Assembly: GCA_017308235.1 (NCBI GenBank)
Contig: JAFKFL010000018.1
Span: 62,001 to 126,000 of the forward strand
Origin: Alphaproteobacteria bacterium
GTDB lineage: Bacteria; Pseudomonadota; Alphaproteobacteria; Reyranellales; Reyranellaceae
Length of the DNA stretch: 64,000 nt
Reading direction: 5' to 3'
Below, in pieces: positions 16,773-25,402 of this stretch. The notes under the pieces were generated by a model. That model saw only the letters and a program-made list of their open reading frames with translations. It was not told where the DNA came from and did no database searches. How positions within the stretch are numbered: position 1 is the stretch's first letter; every line of letters begins with the position of its first letter. The position numbers were made by a program, and so were the translations under genes.

Positions 16773-17675
16773 TCAGATGTGAGCCGGCTCGGGGTGAACG
16801 AGGGTCCCGCGAGCGCGCAGCTCCGCGGTGGTCAGACCCTTCCCGTTCGGGCGCCAGCCCGGAGGGGCGAACAGGTAACCCCACACCTCACCGAAAGACC
16901 GCGCGCTTGCCAGATCCTTGGCGAGCCCAAACCAGGGCTGCAGGTTGATCAGCACTGGATTGTGCGTCGTCACCCGGGTCACGAGGCCGTAGTCGCAGGG
17001 CAGGTCCGCGCGCTCCTCGACGTAAGTGCCGAACAGCCGGTCGAACACGATCAGCACGCCGCCATAGTTGGCGTCGAGATACTCAGGATTGCGGGCATGG
17101 TGGACGCGGTGGCTCGAGGGCGTGTTCAGAACATATTCCAGCCAGCTGAGCTTGGGGATCCAGTCGGCATGCAGCCAGAACTGGTAGAGCAGGTTCAGGA
17201 ACAGGGCCGAGAGGACCGTGGTCGGCTCGAAGCCCAGCAGGGCGAGTGGCGTGAAGAAGATCGTTGCGCCCGTGAATTTGCCCAGCCAGCCCAGTCGATA
17301 GGCCGCCGACAGATTGAACTGGTTCGGCGAATGATGGACCGAGTGCGTATTCCAGAACCAGCGCACCGTGTGGCTGGCGCGATGATATCCGTAGTAGCAG
17401 AGCTCAAGTCCGAAGAAGAGCAGCAGCACCGAGCCGACATCGCTGAGATGGAAGGTGAACAGCCGATGTTCGTAGGCCCAGGCAAAGATCGGTGCGGCAA
17501 GGCTGTACGGGACGAACAAAAGCAGCTTGCGAACCACGAGATCGGCCAGGGAGGTTGCCGACGCCTTCCAGTCGTAGCGTTCCTTGCGCGTCCGGGACAG
17601 CCAAAGGCCCTCGATCAGGGCCGAGCCCAGAACAATGGGCGCGAGAATGAGAGCAAGCGTGCCGAGCGTTTCCAT
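16773..17675 (-). CDS. Sterol desaturase / fatty acid hydroxylase superfamily membrane protein
   Basis: 300-aa integral membrane di-iron oxygenase of the fatty-acid-hydroxylase superfamily. The histidine clusters expected to bind two irons are present: HRASH at 98-102, HSVHH at 111-115 and HRVHH at 189-193. Several hydrophobic helices surround them. Members hydroxylate or desaturate lipids, sterols or carotenoids; the substrate is unknown here. AAGGAG precedes the ATG. The gene is divergent from a TetR regulator with a palindrome between them, so repression by that TetR is likely. Confidence 0.85.
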   Translation of the reverse strand: METLGTLALILAPIVLGSALIEGLWLSRTRKERYDWKASATSLADLVVRKLLLFVPYSLAAPIFAWAYEHRLFTFHLSDVGSVLLLFFGLELCYYGYHRASHTVRWFWNTHSVHHSPNQFNLSAAYRLGWLGKFTGATIFFTPLALLGFEPTTVLSALFLNLLYQFWLHADWIPKLSWLEYVLNTPSSHRVHHARNPEYLDANYGGVLIVFDRLFGTYVEERADLPCDYGLVTRVTTHNPVLINLQPWFGLAKDLASARSFGEVWGYLFAPPGWRPNGKGLTTAELRARGTLVHPEPAHI

Positions 17676-17708
17676 GGAAAAGCTCCTTTCCGTTCGACGC
17701 CTTTAAAT

Positions 17709-17727
17709 ATATGAGCAATACTCATAT
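17709..17727. promoter_or_regulatory. Candidate TetR operator between divergent genes
   Basis: Inverted repeat ATATGAG-CAATA-CTCATAT (7-bp perfect arms, 5-base spacer) in the 85-bp gap between the hydroxylase gene and the tetR gene at 17761. Length and symmetry suit a TetR dimer. It is embedded in an AT-rich stretch likely to hold the promoters. Confidence 0.65.
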
Positions 17728-17760
17728 TTTATACTCGCCTTTGGAAAGTCCGTCGGAGCT

Positions 17761-18411
17761 ATGGTGGGCACACGGCAAACCATTGAAATAAAAAGAAGAA
17801 AACCACGGCAGGCGCGCGCCGGAGAAACCGTGGCGGCGATCCTGGAGGCAGCGGCTCAGATTCTGGAAGCGGGCGGGCTCGCCGCCTTCACCACCAATGC
17901 CGTGGCCGAGCGCGCCGGGGTAAGCATCGGCACGCTCTACCAGTACTTCGCCGACAAGAACGCCGTCCTGCACACCCTGGCGGAGCGCGAGCTGCAGGCA
18001 GCCCTCGCCCGCGTGGCTCGGGCGCTGAAAGGCGAGATCGACTCGTCGGTCGAAGGCCGTGTGCGCGCCATGGTGCGGGCGATCGTGGGTGCGTTCGGCG
18101 GCCGGCTTCGCGCGCGCCGCGCCGTGGTGCAGGCGGTCTTGTCGCAAGGTCCGAGCGATCTGCTGGCCCCTATCGCGGCCTTCATCAACCGAGCCGGCGC
18201 GCATGTCGGCGAGCAGCGCATCTTCACCAACCTCGACCAAGAGCAGATCTTCGTCGTCTCGCGGGCGCTGATGGGAACGATCCGCGCCGCGGTGCTGGAG
18301 GAGCAGCCATTCTTCAAAAGCCGCGCCTTCGAGGACGAGCTGGTGCGGCTGCTGCTCTCCTATCTCGGCGCCGTCACCGAGGCGAAGCGAGCTTCCACTG
18401 CACCAGGGTGA
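17761..18411 (+). CDS. TetR-family transcriptional regulator
   Basis: 216-aa TetR-type repressor. The N-terminal helix-turn-helix occupies ~25-75 (AILEAAAQILEAGG, then TTNAVAERAGVSIGTLYQYFADKNAVL), and the C-terminal ligand domain is not recognisable. It is transcribed away from the hydroxylase gene and probably represses it and itself through the palindrome at 17709-17727. Its last 38 bp overlap the 3' end of the convergent DUF35 gene. Ligand unknown; lipids or hydrophobic compounds would fit the neighbour. Confidence 0.88.
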   Translation: MVGTRQTIEIKRRKPRQARAGETVAAILEAAAQILEAGGLAAFTTNAVAERAGVSIGTLYQYFADKNAVLHTLAERELQAALARVARALKGEIDSSVEGRVRAMVRAIVGAFGGRLRARRAVVQAVLSQGPSDLLAPIAAFINRAGAHVGEQRIFTNLDQEQIFVVSRALMGTIRAAVLEEQPFFKSRAFEDELVRLLLSYLGAVTEAKRASTAPG

Positions 18412-18817
18412 ACGGCGGCTTGGCCTCGTCGTGCGGCTCGAACACCGCCTCGACCCCGGCGCCGATCTTCACTTCCTGCCGTGCATCGCCCAGCAGGTTG
18501 CCCAGCATGCGCACATTGCCGGCATCCGGCAGCTCGACAAGAACGACGATGTAGGGACCATGGTCCTTCAGCGCCGGATGCACCGGATGCCAAGGCCGTT
18601 CCCAACTGTAGATGCGGCCCTTGCCCGACACCTTGTGCCAATCGAGATCGAAGCCGAGGCACTTATGGCAGATCCATTCCGGTCCCCACTGGAACGTACC
18701 GCATTTGCGGCAGCGCTGGACCAGCAACTCGCCACGTCGAGTTCCCTCCCAGTAGGGCTTGTCGAGGCCGTCGTTCTCCGGCACCGGCGCAGGCAACCCT
18801 TTCGGCAGATAGCTCAT
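18374..18817 (-). CDS. Zn-ribbon OB-fold protein (DUF35 family), thiolase partner
   Basis: 147-aa protein with the DUF35 layout. An N-terminal helix is followed by a rubredoxin-like zinc ribbon (CRKC near 38 and CHKC near 53) and a C-terminal OB fold. Such proteins bind acyl-CoA and form complexes with SCP2-type thiolases. The start at ATG 18817 overlaps the stop of the upstream thiolase gene in ATGA, matching the usual co-translation of the pair. A longer upstream frame is not real because it runs through the thiolase gene. Confidence 0.85.
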   Translation of the reverse strand: MSYLPKGLPAPVPENDGLDKPYWEGTRRGELLVQRCRKCGTFQWGPEWICHKCLGFDLDWHKVSGKGRIYSWERPWHPVHPALKDHGPYIVVLVELPDAGNVRMLGNLLGDARQEVKIGAGVEAVFEPHDEAKPPFTLVQWKLASPR

Positions 18818-19995
18818 AGGGTCGCTCCCGTGCCGAGGATCATGCTCGAAACCGGCGTCACCATCGGACCCGAGATCACCATGGAGACCTCCGCATCGGG
18901 CACCTGCGAGGTCGACTGACCACGCAGCTGTCGCACCGCCTCGACCTGCAATTCGAGGCCGTGCATGTAGCACTCGGCGAGATTGCCGCCCGATGTGTTG
19001 AGCGGAAGCTTGCCGGAGGGTGCGATCAGGTTCTCGCGCGTCAGGAACGTGTTCGCTTCCTCGGCCTTGAAGAGACCATGCTCGACCAGGCCCATCAGGA
19101 CGCCACCGGTGAAGTTCTCGTAGCTCTGCACTACGTCGACGTCGGCAGGCTTCACGCCCGCCATCTCGTAAAGCTGCGGCGCCACCGTCGTGAAGCTCGA
19201 GGTGGCGTAGAGCGGCGCATTATGGCCGCGTGCACCGTTGCGATATTCCGATCCCTGCGCCGATCCCAGCAGGTAAGCCGGCGGCTGGCGCAAGTCGTGC
19301 GCTTCCTCGGCTGGCACGATGATCAGCGCCGCCGCACCGTCGTTCTCCATACAACAGTCGAACAGGCGCCACGGTTCGACGATCCAGCGCGAGGCATCGT
19401 AGGCCTCGGCGGTGAGCGGCCGGCCGTGCATGACGGCGCGCGGATTGGCCTGGGCATGATGGTAGGAGGCAAGCGCGATCGCCCGCTGCGCCGACGGCTC
19501 GATCTTGTTCTCATGCAGGAAGCGCATCGCCCGCATGGCGTAGCGCTGGCCGGGTGACATCACGCCGTAGGGTGCGTTGAGCGCCGCCTCGCCCGTCGCC
19601 GTGCCGCCCGGAGGCGCAGCGCCAAAGCGCTGGAACTGGCCCTGCGCCAGGGCGCGGAAGACCACGACGCAGTTCGCCATGCCGCAGGCGACAGCAGCCG
19701 CAGCATTGCCCACCGCCGCCGAGCCCCCGCCTCCACCGCCGCCCCAGTTCATGTTGGAGAAGCGCAGCGCCGGCAGGCCGAGAGCCGCCGCGATCCGCGA
19801 TGGATCGTTGCGGTCGTTGGAGTAGGACGCGAAACCATCGATGCGGCGCGGATCGATGCCGGCATCCTCGCAAGCCGCCAGGATCGCCTGCAGGGCGAGC
19901 TTGAACTCGGAGACCGGCGCCTTGCCGTGCTTGTAATAGGTCGTCTCGCCGACTCCGGCGATGGCCACCTTGCCGCGCAGCGTGCGCTTACTCAT
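18814..19995 (-). CDS. SCP2-type thiolase-like protein (acetyl-CoA acetyltransferase family)
   Basis: 393-aa thiolase-superfamily protein of the lipid-transfer/SCP2-thiolase type, cytosolic, acting on CoA thioesters (thiolysis, condensation or retro-aldol with its DUF35 partner). It begins LRGKVAIAGVGET and carries a glycine run at ~85-92, in the region before the usual active-site loop. The usual catalytic Cys near residue 90 is not evident, as in the retro-aldolase-type members. HGLE and GG motifs lie near the C-terminus. It is preceded by the amidohydrolase and followed by the overlapping DUF35 gene. The operon suggests breakdown of an aromatic or steroid-like acid, but this is inference. 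Confidence 0.82.
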   Translation of the reverse strand: MSKRTLRGKVAIAGVGETTYYKHGKAPVSEFKLALQAILAACEDAGIDPRRIDGFASYSNDRNDPSRIAAALGLPALRFSNMNWGGGGGGGSAAVGNAAAAVACGMANCVVVFRALAQGQFQRFGAAPPGGTATGEAALNAPYGVMSPGQRYAMRAMRFLHENKIEPSAQRAIALASYHHAQANPRAVMHGRPLTAEAYDASRWIVEPWRLFDCCMENDGAAALIIVPAEEAHDLRQPPAYLLGSAQGSEYRNGARGHNAPLYATSSFTTVAPQLYEMAGVKPADVDVVQSYENFTGGVLMGLVEHGLFKAEEANTFLTRENLIAPSGKLPLNTSGGNLAECYMHGLELQVEAVRQLRGQSTSQVPDAEVSMVISGPMVTPVSSMILGTGATL

Positions 19996-20007
19996 CGCCG
20001 TGCGCCG

Positions 20008-21210
20008 TCAGTTCGCACGATAGCGCGCCGGGACCTCGATCCCGAGGAAGCGGGCGCAGTTCAGTCCCAGCACCTTGGCGCGCGCGTCGTCGGAGAGTTG
20101 CCCCATCGTGCGCTCGATCGCCTCGGCCGAGTGCGGCCACGTACCTTCGTGGTGCGGATAGTCGTTCGCCCACATGAAGTTGCCGGCAAGGTCATGGCTC
20201 TCGGCGAGGTCGAGGCCAGCCCGATCCTCCTGGAACGAGGAGAAGCCGTGCGCGCGATAATATTCGCTTGGCAGGTTCTTGAGCTTGGGTCGTACCCAGA
20301 AGTGATGCTTCTTGTAAGCCTCGTCCATCGCCTCGAGCAGCCACGGCACCCAGCCGATACCGGCCTCTATGGTGGCAAAGCGCAGGGTCGGGAAGCGCTC
20401 CAGCACGCCTGAGGCGCAGAGATTGGCCACCGGCTCGATGGTGGGCGAGAGCGAATGCGAGACATAGTTAACAACAGCGCCACCGTTGCCACGCGCCGCC
20501 CGCGGATCACGCCCGGTCGAGACATGGAAGGTGATTGGGAGGTTGGCATCGGTGATCGCCGCCCACAGCGGATCGAAGTGCGGCAGGTTGTAGTTCACGT
20601 GATTGCTGTCATGGCCGCCCCAGACCGGTTTGCACGGCAGGGTGAGGCACTTGAAGCCGAGCTTGGCCAGCCGCTGCACCTCGGCGATCGACCCCTCGAG
20701 ATCGCCGGTCGCCAGCGAGCCGGCCGGAATCATGCGATCCTGGTGCGTGCCGAACTGTTCCCAGGCCCAGTCGTTCCAGACGCGGCACTGCGCCATCGCG
20801 AATTGCGGATCGGGCGTCGCCCACATGGCGAGGCCCTTGTTGGGAAAGATCAGCTCGACATCGATGCCGTCGCGATCATGGTCGGCCAGTCGGCCCAATG
20901 GATCGGCGCCGGCCTTGTTGCGTGCCATGTCCTCGCCCTCAAGGGTCGACAGACGCAGCCGGTCGGGACGATAGCCTTCGCACACGCGCCACTGAACACC
21001 GTCCTTGTCGGTGACCACGCGCGGCAGGCGGTCGTGATACTTCTTGTCCATCCGCTCGAACCAGAGATTGGCCGGTTCGTTGGCGTGGCCGTCGGCCGAG
21101 ACCATGAAGTACTTCTTCGCAGCGTCCGGACGCGCGCTGCGCGGCCAGTGGGAGGCGCCTGGTGTCTCGAGACGCCAAAGGTTCGGCGCATTGATCTCGA
21201 TCTGGTTCAT
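20008..21210 (-). CDS. Metal-dependent amidohydrolase family protein (ACMSD-like TIM barrel)
   Basis: 400-aa protein of the amidohydrolase_2 family, which includes 2-amino-3-carboxymuconate semialdehyde decarboxylase and gamma-resorcylate decarboxylase. Visible features are SADGHANEP early (a variant of the metal-binding HxH strand), FHVSTGRD mid-sequence and WANDYPHHEGTWP near residue 345, where a barrel metal ligand and catalytic Asp usually sit. GGAGGAAACG precedes the ATG. It lies 13 bp before the thiolase start and after a marR gene. Decarboxylation or C-C hydrolysis of a ring-derived acid is likely; substrate unknown. Confidence 0.83.
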   Translation of the reverse strand: MNQIEINAPNLWRLETPGASHWPRSARPDAAKKYFMVSADGHANEPANLWFERMDKKYHDRLPRVVTDKDGVQWRVCEGYRPDRLRLSTLEGEDMARNKAGADPLGRLADHDRDGIDVELIFPNKGLAMWATPDPQFAMAQCRVWNDWAWEQFGTHQDRMIPAGSLATGDLEGSIAEVQRLAKLGFKCLTLPCKPVWGGHDSNHVNYNLPHFDPLWAAITDANLPITFHVSTGRDPRAARGNGGAVVNYVSHSLSPTIEPVANLCASGVLERFPTLRFATIEAGIGWVPWLLEAMDEAYKKHHFWVRPKLKNLPSEYYRAHGFSSFQEDRAGLDLAESHDLAGNFMWANDYPHHEGTWPHSAEAIERTMGQLSDDARAKVLGLNCARFLGIEVPARYRAN

Positions 21211-21243
21211 CGTTTCCTCCTTGCGACGTATCGAACAGACGCT

Positions 21244-21717
21244 TTACTCGCCTCGCTTCAAGACAGCGGCAGGAATGCTCTCCTGCCGCTCTTCCAACTC
21301 GCGTTCGATGCGGTCCAGCACACGCTGGCATGTTTCAAGGTCCACCAGTGGGATCTTCGCCAGCAGACGACTCTGGATTTCGGTGCCGACCTTGGCCACG
21401 CGCACCGCAAGATCGCGGCCGGCTCGGGTGAGATAGATGCCGCGGGCGCGACGGTCGGTCTCATCCTCGCGCCGTTCGATCAGGCCGCGGCGCTCGAGAT
21501 TGTCGAGCAACCGCACCAGCGACGGACCCTCGATGGAAAGCGCTATCGCCAATTCCTTCTGGCGTACCCCGCCGCCCAGCCGGCCAACGTAGGCCAGCGG
21601 CCGCCACGTCGCCTCGGTCAGCCCATAGACCTGCAGTTCCGCATCGACCGCCTGCCTCAGCCGCCGCGCGATGCGCGCGACGCTGAAGCCGAAATCGATC
21701 TGCTTGGGCCGGGCCAT
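21244..21717 (-). CDS. MarR-family transcriptional regulator
   Basis: 157-aa MarR-type winged-helix regulator. The DNA-binding core is at ~50-105 (VRQKELAIALSIEGPSLVRLLDNLERRGLIERREDETDRRARGIYLT) and dimerisation helices lie at both ends. It starts the - strand operon that continues with the amidohydrolase, thiolase and DUF35 genes, so it most likely controls that pathway in response to an aromatic ligand or CoA ester, which is common for MarR proteins next to such genes. Confidence 0.88.
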   Translation of the reverse strand: MARPKQIDFGFSVARIARRLRQAVDAELQVYGLTEATWRPLAYVGRLGGGVRQKELAIALSIEGPSLVRLLDNLERRGLIERREDETDRRARGIYLTRAGRDLAVRVAKVGTEIQSRLLAKIPLVDLETCQRVLDRIERELEERQESIPAAVLKRGE

Positions 21718-21802
21718 GGACAGAAAGATAGGACGCTAACTAATTTATCCGCAAGCGAGACCCGCCCGAAAAATGGACCGCCAGCCGCCTGGCGAACGAC
21801 AT

Positions 21803-22555
21803 TCAGCCAAGCCCGATCGTTTCCAGAATCTCGGAATCGAGAGCGAGATCGTCGCGCGACGACAGCAGCCACAATCGATCAATCCGGCATCGCAGAATAA
21901 GCCGGTCCCACCAGGCCTCGACCAATCTGGCCAGCTCGGCCGCCTCGCCGGCGTCGAGGTCGTCGACGAGATTGTACAGGCCGACAACGTAGAGACCTGT
22001 TTCGCGCCGCCCCATGAGGCGCTGGATCTGGCGGAGAACATCTGCACCGTGCCGCTTCTCCGGATAGACTCGCAGATAGAGGCGGCCCTGGTTCACATTG
22101 CCGGAGAAGAGCCCTCGAAGCTCGACGAACAGCGGGCCGAGCCCGGCAAGGGCTTCGCGACGGTCAGCAGACATCCCGGGCGACGCTTCGAGCGCGCCGC
22201 AGATCGTGGCGTGCAGCTTTCCCCGCCGCTGCTCGACAATGGGCCAGGCAATTTTATGCGCGAAAGGCGATCGCTTGAGGTCGGCTTCGAGCGTTCGATA
22301 GTTTTCAGAGGCCAGCAGATCATCCGAGGCGATGGGTAGAACCAGCGAGATGACCGGACCATGCCGACCCCTCTCGTATGGCGAGCCCGCCTTACGCGCG
22401 ACCACACGCGGATGATCTGGCGCAACCAGAGGCAGGTGGGCGAGACGGTAGGCTTCGTCCATCGCGAAGCCTTCATTCTTTTTGAACCGCGTGCGGCTTG
22501 CGAGATAGCCGAGGTCCTCATCGCCGCAGAAGACGGGGCCGTCAGCCGGTGCCAC
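21803..22555 (-). CDS. Conserved-looking protein of unknown function downstream of lysyl-tRNA synthetase
   Basis: 250-aa soluble protein I do not recognise. It has a KLHATICG stretch near residue 115, reminiscent of one half of a 2H-phosphoesterase HxT motif, but no second HxT is evident. YLRVYPEKRHGADVLRQIQ follows, and the C-terminal half is helical. The start is a GTG at 22555, 3 bp past the lysyl-tRNA synthetase stop, with no SD, implying translational coupling. An ATG at 22462 is the alternative. Codon use matches the neighbours. No function should be assigned. Confidence 0.6.
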   Translation of the reverse strand: MAPADGPVFCGDEDLGYLASRTRFKKNEGFAMDEAYRLAHLPLVAPDHPRVVARKAGSPYERGRHGPVISLVLPIASDDLLASENYRTLEADLKRSPFAHKIAWPIVEQRRGKLHATICGALEASPGMSADRREALAGLGPLFVELRGLFSGNVNQGRLYLRVYPEKRHGADVLRQIQRLMGRRETGLYVVGLYNLVDDLDAGEAAELARLVEAWWDRLILRCRIDRLWLLSSRDDLALDSEILETIGLG

Positions 22556-22558
22556 GCG

Positions 22559-24160
22559 CTAGGCCGCTTTTGAAAGGTCCTCGCCGGCAAGCGCGCGCTC
22601 GATCAGGCGCACGACGTTGTCGCGGCCGTAGAGCTTGATGAACGCGCCCATGCGCGGCCCCTGTTCGCTGCCCAGCAGCACCTCGTAGAGGGTCTTGAAC
22701 CACTGGCGCAGTTCTTCCTTGGCGAAGTGGCGCTTGCCCGCCTCGTAGACCTCGTTCTGGATGAATTCCGCGCTCTCGTTGTCGGGAATCTTCCGCAGCG
22801 TGTCGGCGAGATCGCCGAGCGCCGCGCGCTCCTTCCCGGCCGGCAGCCGGAACTTCTTCGTGCTCTTCACGAAGTCCTGGTAGTAGGCGACCGCGCCCTG
22901 CAGCAGGCGATCGAGATAGGGTGCGTTCTCGGGCGTGGCGCCCGGCACATAGCGGCGCAGGTACTGCCACAGCACGTCCTTGTCGTCGGTGTGCGCGACG
23001 CTCGCGAGGTTGAGCAGCATGGCGAAGCTCACCCCTGCCGCATGGTGCTCGACGGACTTGCCGTCGTGGATGTGCCACGCCGGATTGTCCACGACCTTGG
23101 CCGGTTCCTCGGTCGGCATCTTCTCGACGAAGCCGAGATAGTCGTCGATGGCACGCGGGATCACGTCGAAATAGAGCCGCTTGGCGCGCCGCGGCGCCTG
23201 GTACATGTAGAGCGCCAGCGACTCGGGCGGCGCATAGCGCAACCATTCCTCGACCGACAGCCCGTTGCCCTTGGACTTGGAGATCTTCTTGCCCTCCTCG
23301 TCGAGGAAAAGCTCGAAGTTGAAGCCCTCAGGTGGCTGCCCTCCCAGCACGCGCACGATCTTGGCGCTGAGTTCGGCGGTCGGAATGAGATCCTTGCCGT
23401 ACATCTCGTAGTCGACGCCGAGGGCGAACCAACGGCCAGCCCAGTCGGCCTTCCACTGCAGCTTGACGTTGCCGCCGGTCACGGGGGTCTCGACTGTCGA
23501 GCCGTCCTCGTCGCGATAAACGATGGTGCCGGCATCAGAATCGATCTTGATCAGCGGCACCTGCAGGACGCGGCCCGTCTTGGGCGAGATCGGCAGGAAG
23601 ATCGAGTAGGTCGCACGACGCTCCTCGCCGAGCGTCGGCAGCATGATCGCCTGCAGTTCGTCATAGTGACGCAACGTAGCAAGCAGCATCTGATCGAAGC
23701 GGCCGGACTTGTACCAGTCGGTCGCCGACTGGAACTCGTACTCGAACCCGAACGAATCGAGGAAGGCGCGCAGGCGCGCATTGTTGGCCGCGCCGAACGA
23801 CGGATATTCGTTGCTGAACGGATCGGGCACCGAGGTGAGCGGCTTGCCGAGATTCTGGGCCAGCATCTCCTTGTTCGGCACGTTGTCGGGCACCTTGCGC
23901 AGCCCGTCCATGTCGTCGGAGAAGCAGAAGAGCCGCGTCGGCACGTCGCAAAGACGCATGAACGCCTGGCGCACCATGGTGGTGCGCACCACCTCGCCGA
24001 ACGTGCCGATATGCGGCAGGCCTGAAGGACCGTAGCCGGTCTCGAACAGCACATGGCCTTTCGCCGGCGCTTTGCCGCCGATACGGGCGACGAGCTTGCG
24101 GGCTTCTTCAAACGGCCACGCGCGCGCGGCCTCGGCAATGGTGCGGTCAGACTGTGACAT
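22559..24160 (-). CDS. lysK: Class I lysyl-tRNA synthetase
   Basis: Archaeal-type (class I) lysine-tRNA ligase of about 533 aa, charging tRNA-Lys with lysine in the cytosol. The HIGH motif appears as PHIGT at 49-53, and the KMSKS loop is KISKSKGNGLS near residue 295. The Rossmann core between them and the helical anticodon-binding C-terminus are of normal length. I start at ATG 24160 (MSQSDRT); a TTG at 24199 and an ATG at 24190 are alternatives. Class I LysRS is found in many alphaproteobacteria in place of the class II enzyme. It is divergent from an MFS gene only ~70 bp away. Confidence 0.93.
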   Translation of the reverse strand: MSQSDRTIAEAARAWPFEEARKLVARIGGKAPAKGHVLFETGYGPSGLPHIGTFGEVVRTTMVRQAFMRLCDVPTRLFCFSDDMDGLRKVPDNVPNKEMLAQNLGKPLTSVPDPFSNEYPSFGAANNARLRAFLDSFGFEYEFQSATDWYKSGRFDQMLLATLRHYDELQAIMLPTLGEERRATYSIFLPISPKTGRVLQVPLIKIDSDAGTIVYRDEDGSTVETPVTGGNVKLQWKADWAGRWFALGVDYEMYGKDLIPTAELSAKIVRVLGGQPPEGFNFELFLDEEGKKISKSKGNGLSVEEWLRYAPPESLALYMYQAPRRAKRLYFDVIPRAIDDYLGFVEKMPTEEPAKVVDNPAWHIHDGKSVEHHAAGVSFAMLLNLASVAHTDDKDVLWQYLRRYVPGATPENAPYLDRLLQGAVAYYQDFVKSTKKFRLPAGKERAALGDLADTLRKIPDNESAEFIQNEVYEAGKRHFAKEELRQWFKTLYEVLLGSEQGPRMGAFIKLYGRDNVVRLIERALAGEDLSKAA

Positions 24161-24231
24161 GGAACGAGCGAAACTAGGTGTCGGGGCCATTTGCGTCAAT
24201 GCGACGACAGGACCAAAGTGCGCCGCCTGTC

Positions 24232-25365
24232 ATGCCAAAAACACCCGTAAGTATCGCGTTGGGCGGCCTTTTGGCCATGGCGGCCGGAATCGGCATCGGC
24301 CGCTTCGTCTACACCCCTATCCTGCCGCCGATGGTCGAGGCGCTGGGACTCACCCAGAGTCAGGCTGGCCTGATCGCCTCGGCGAACTTCGTCGGCTACT
24401 TCGTCGGCGCATTGCTGGCGGCATTGCCCCTGCCCGGGCCACGGCGTGCGTGGCTCCTGGGCTTTCTCGCCGTGAACGCCCTCTGTCTCGGAGCGATGGG
24501 GCTCACTGTCTCGTTGCCTCTCTTTCTGCTGTTGCGGCTGGCCGCGGGCGTCGCCTCGGCCTTCATCCTGATCTTTGCCTCGGCACTGGTGCTCGACCGA
24601 TTGGCCACCGCCCGCCGCGGCGCACTTTCGGCGGTGCATTTTGCCGGTGTCGGCAGCGGCGTCACCGTGTCCGCCGCACTAGTCGCGACCTTGAGTGACT
24701 GGCGGATCATGTGGTTTGCCAGCGCCGCGTTGGCCTTGGTTGCGGGTGCCGCGGTTTGGGTAATGGTCCCTGCCGACCGTCCGGTCGCGGCGGCAATGCG
24801 CCCGTCGTCGCGCAGCAAGCCGAGCGCACGCTTCCTCACGCTTGCGGCTGCCTATGGACTGTTTGGCTTCGGCTACATCATCACCGCGACCTTCATCGTC
24901 GCCATGGTCCGCGGCTCGAAGGAGATCGCGGCACTCGAGCCCTACATCTGGGTCATGTTCGGTCTCGCCGCCGTGCCGTCGGTGGCGCTGTGGACTTGGC
25001 TTGCCCGGCGCCGCGGCGTCCTTGCGACCTTCGCGCTCGCAGCGATCGTGGAGGCAATTGGCGTCGCAGCATCTGCACTCTGGATCACGGAAGTGACCGT
25101 GATCCTGTCGTCGGTCTTCGTCGGTGGCACTTTCATGGGCCTGACGGCACTCGGCCTGATCGCGGCACGCGAGGGCAAGGGCGATCCACGTGGCCGTATC
25201 GCGCTCATCACCGCAGCCTTCAGCGCCGGCCAGATTCTGGGACCTGTTTTCGCGGGCTATGTCTACGATCTGACCGGCAGCTTTGCCGGACCGTCGTGGT
25301 GCGCGGCCGCCGCCCTCGTGCTGGCGGCCGTCCTCTGCCGCCTCAGTTCCCGAATGGGATCGTGA
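24232..25365 (+). CDS. MFS transporter, YbfB/YjiJ type
   Basis: Major facilitator of about 377 aa with 12 predicted membrane helices. The opening GGLLAMAAGIGIGRFVYTPILPPM is the hallmark of the YbfB/YjiJ subgroup, whose substrates are unknown. Acidic and basic residues within the helices are few. The start is uncertain: ATG 24232 gives the family-like N-terminus, while ATG 24199 or GTG 24178 would extend it. It is divergent from the lysyl-tRNA synthetase gene, with overlapping promoter space. No regulator is adjacent. Confidence 0.85.
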   Translation: MPKTPVSIALGGLLAMAAGIGIGRFVYTPILPPMVEALGLTQSQAGLIASANFVGYFVGALLAALPLPGPRRAWLLGFLAVNALCLGAMGLTVSLPLFLLLRLAAGVASAFILIFASALVLDRLATARRGALSAVHFAGVGSGVTVSAALVATLSDWRIMWFASAALALVAGAAVWVMVPADRPVAAAMRPSSRSKPSARFLTLAAAYGLFGFGYIITATFIVAMVRGSKEIAALEPYIWVMFGLAAVPSVALWTWLARRRGVLATFALAAIVEAIGVAASALWITEVTVILSSVFVGGTFMGLTALGLIAAREGKGDPRGRIALITAAFSAGQILGPVFAGYVYDLTGSFAGPSWCAAAALVLAAVLCRLSSRMGS

Positions 25366-25402
25366 CGTCTCATGGAGCCCTCCTTCGGTTGCCGAGAACG
25401 GA

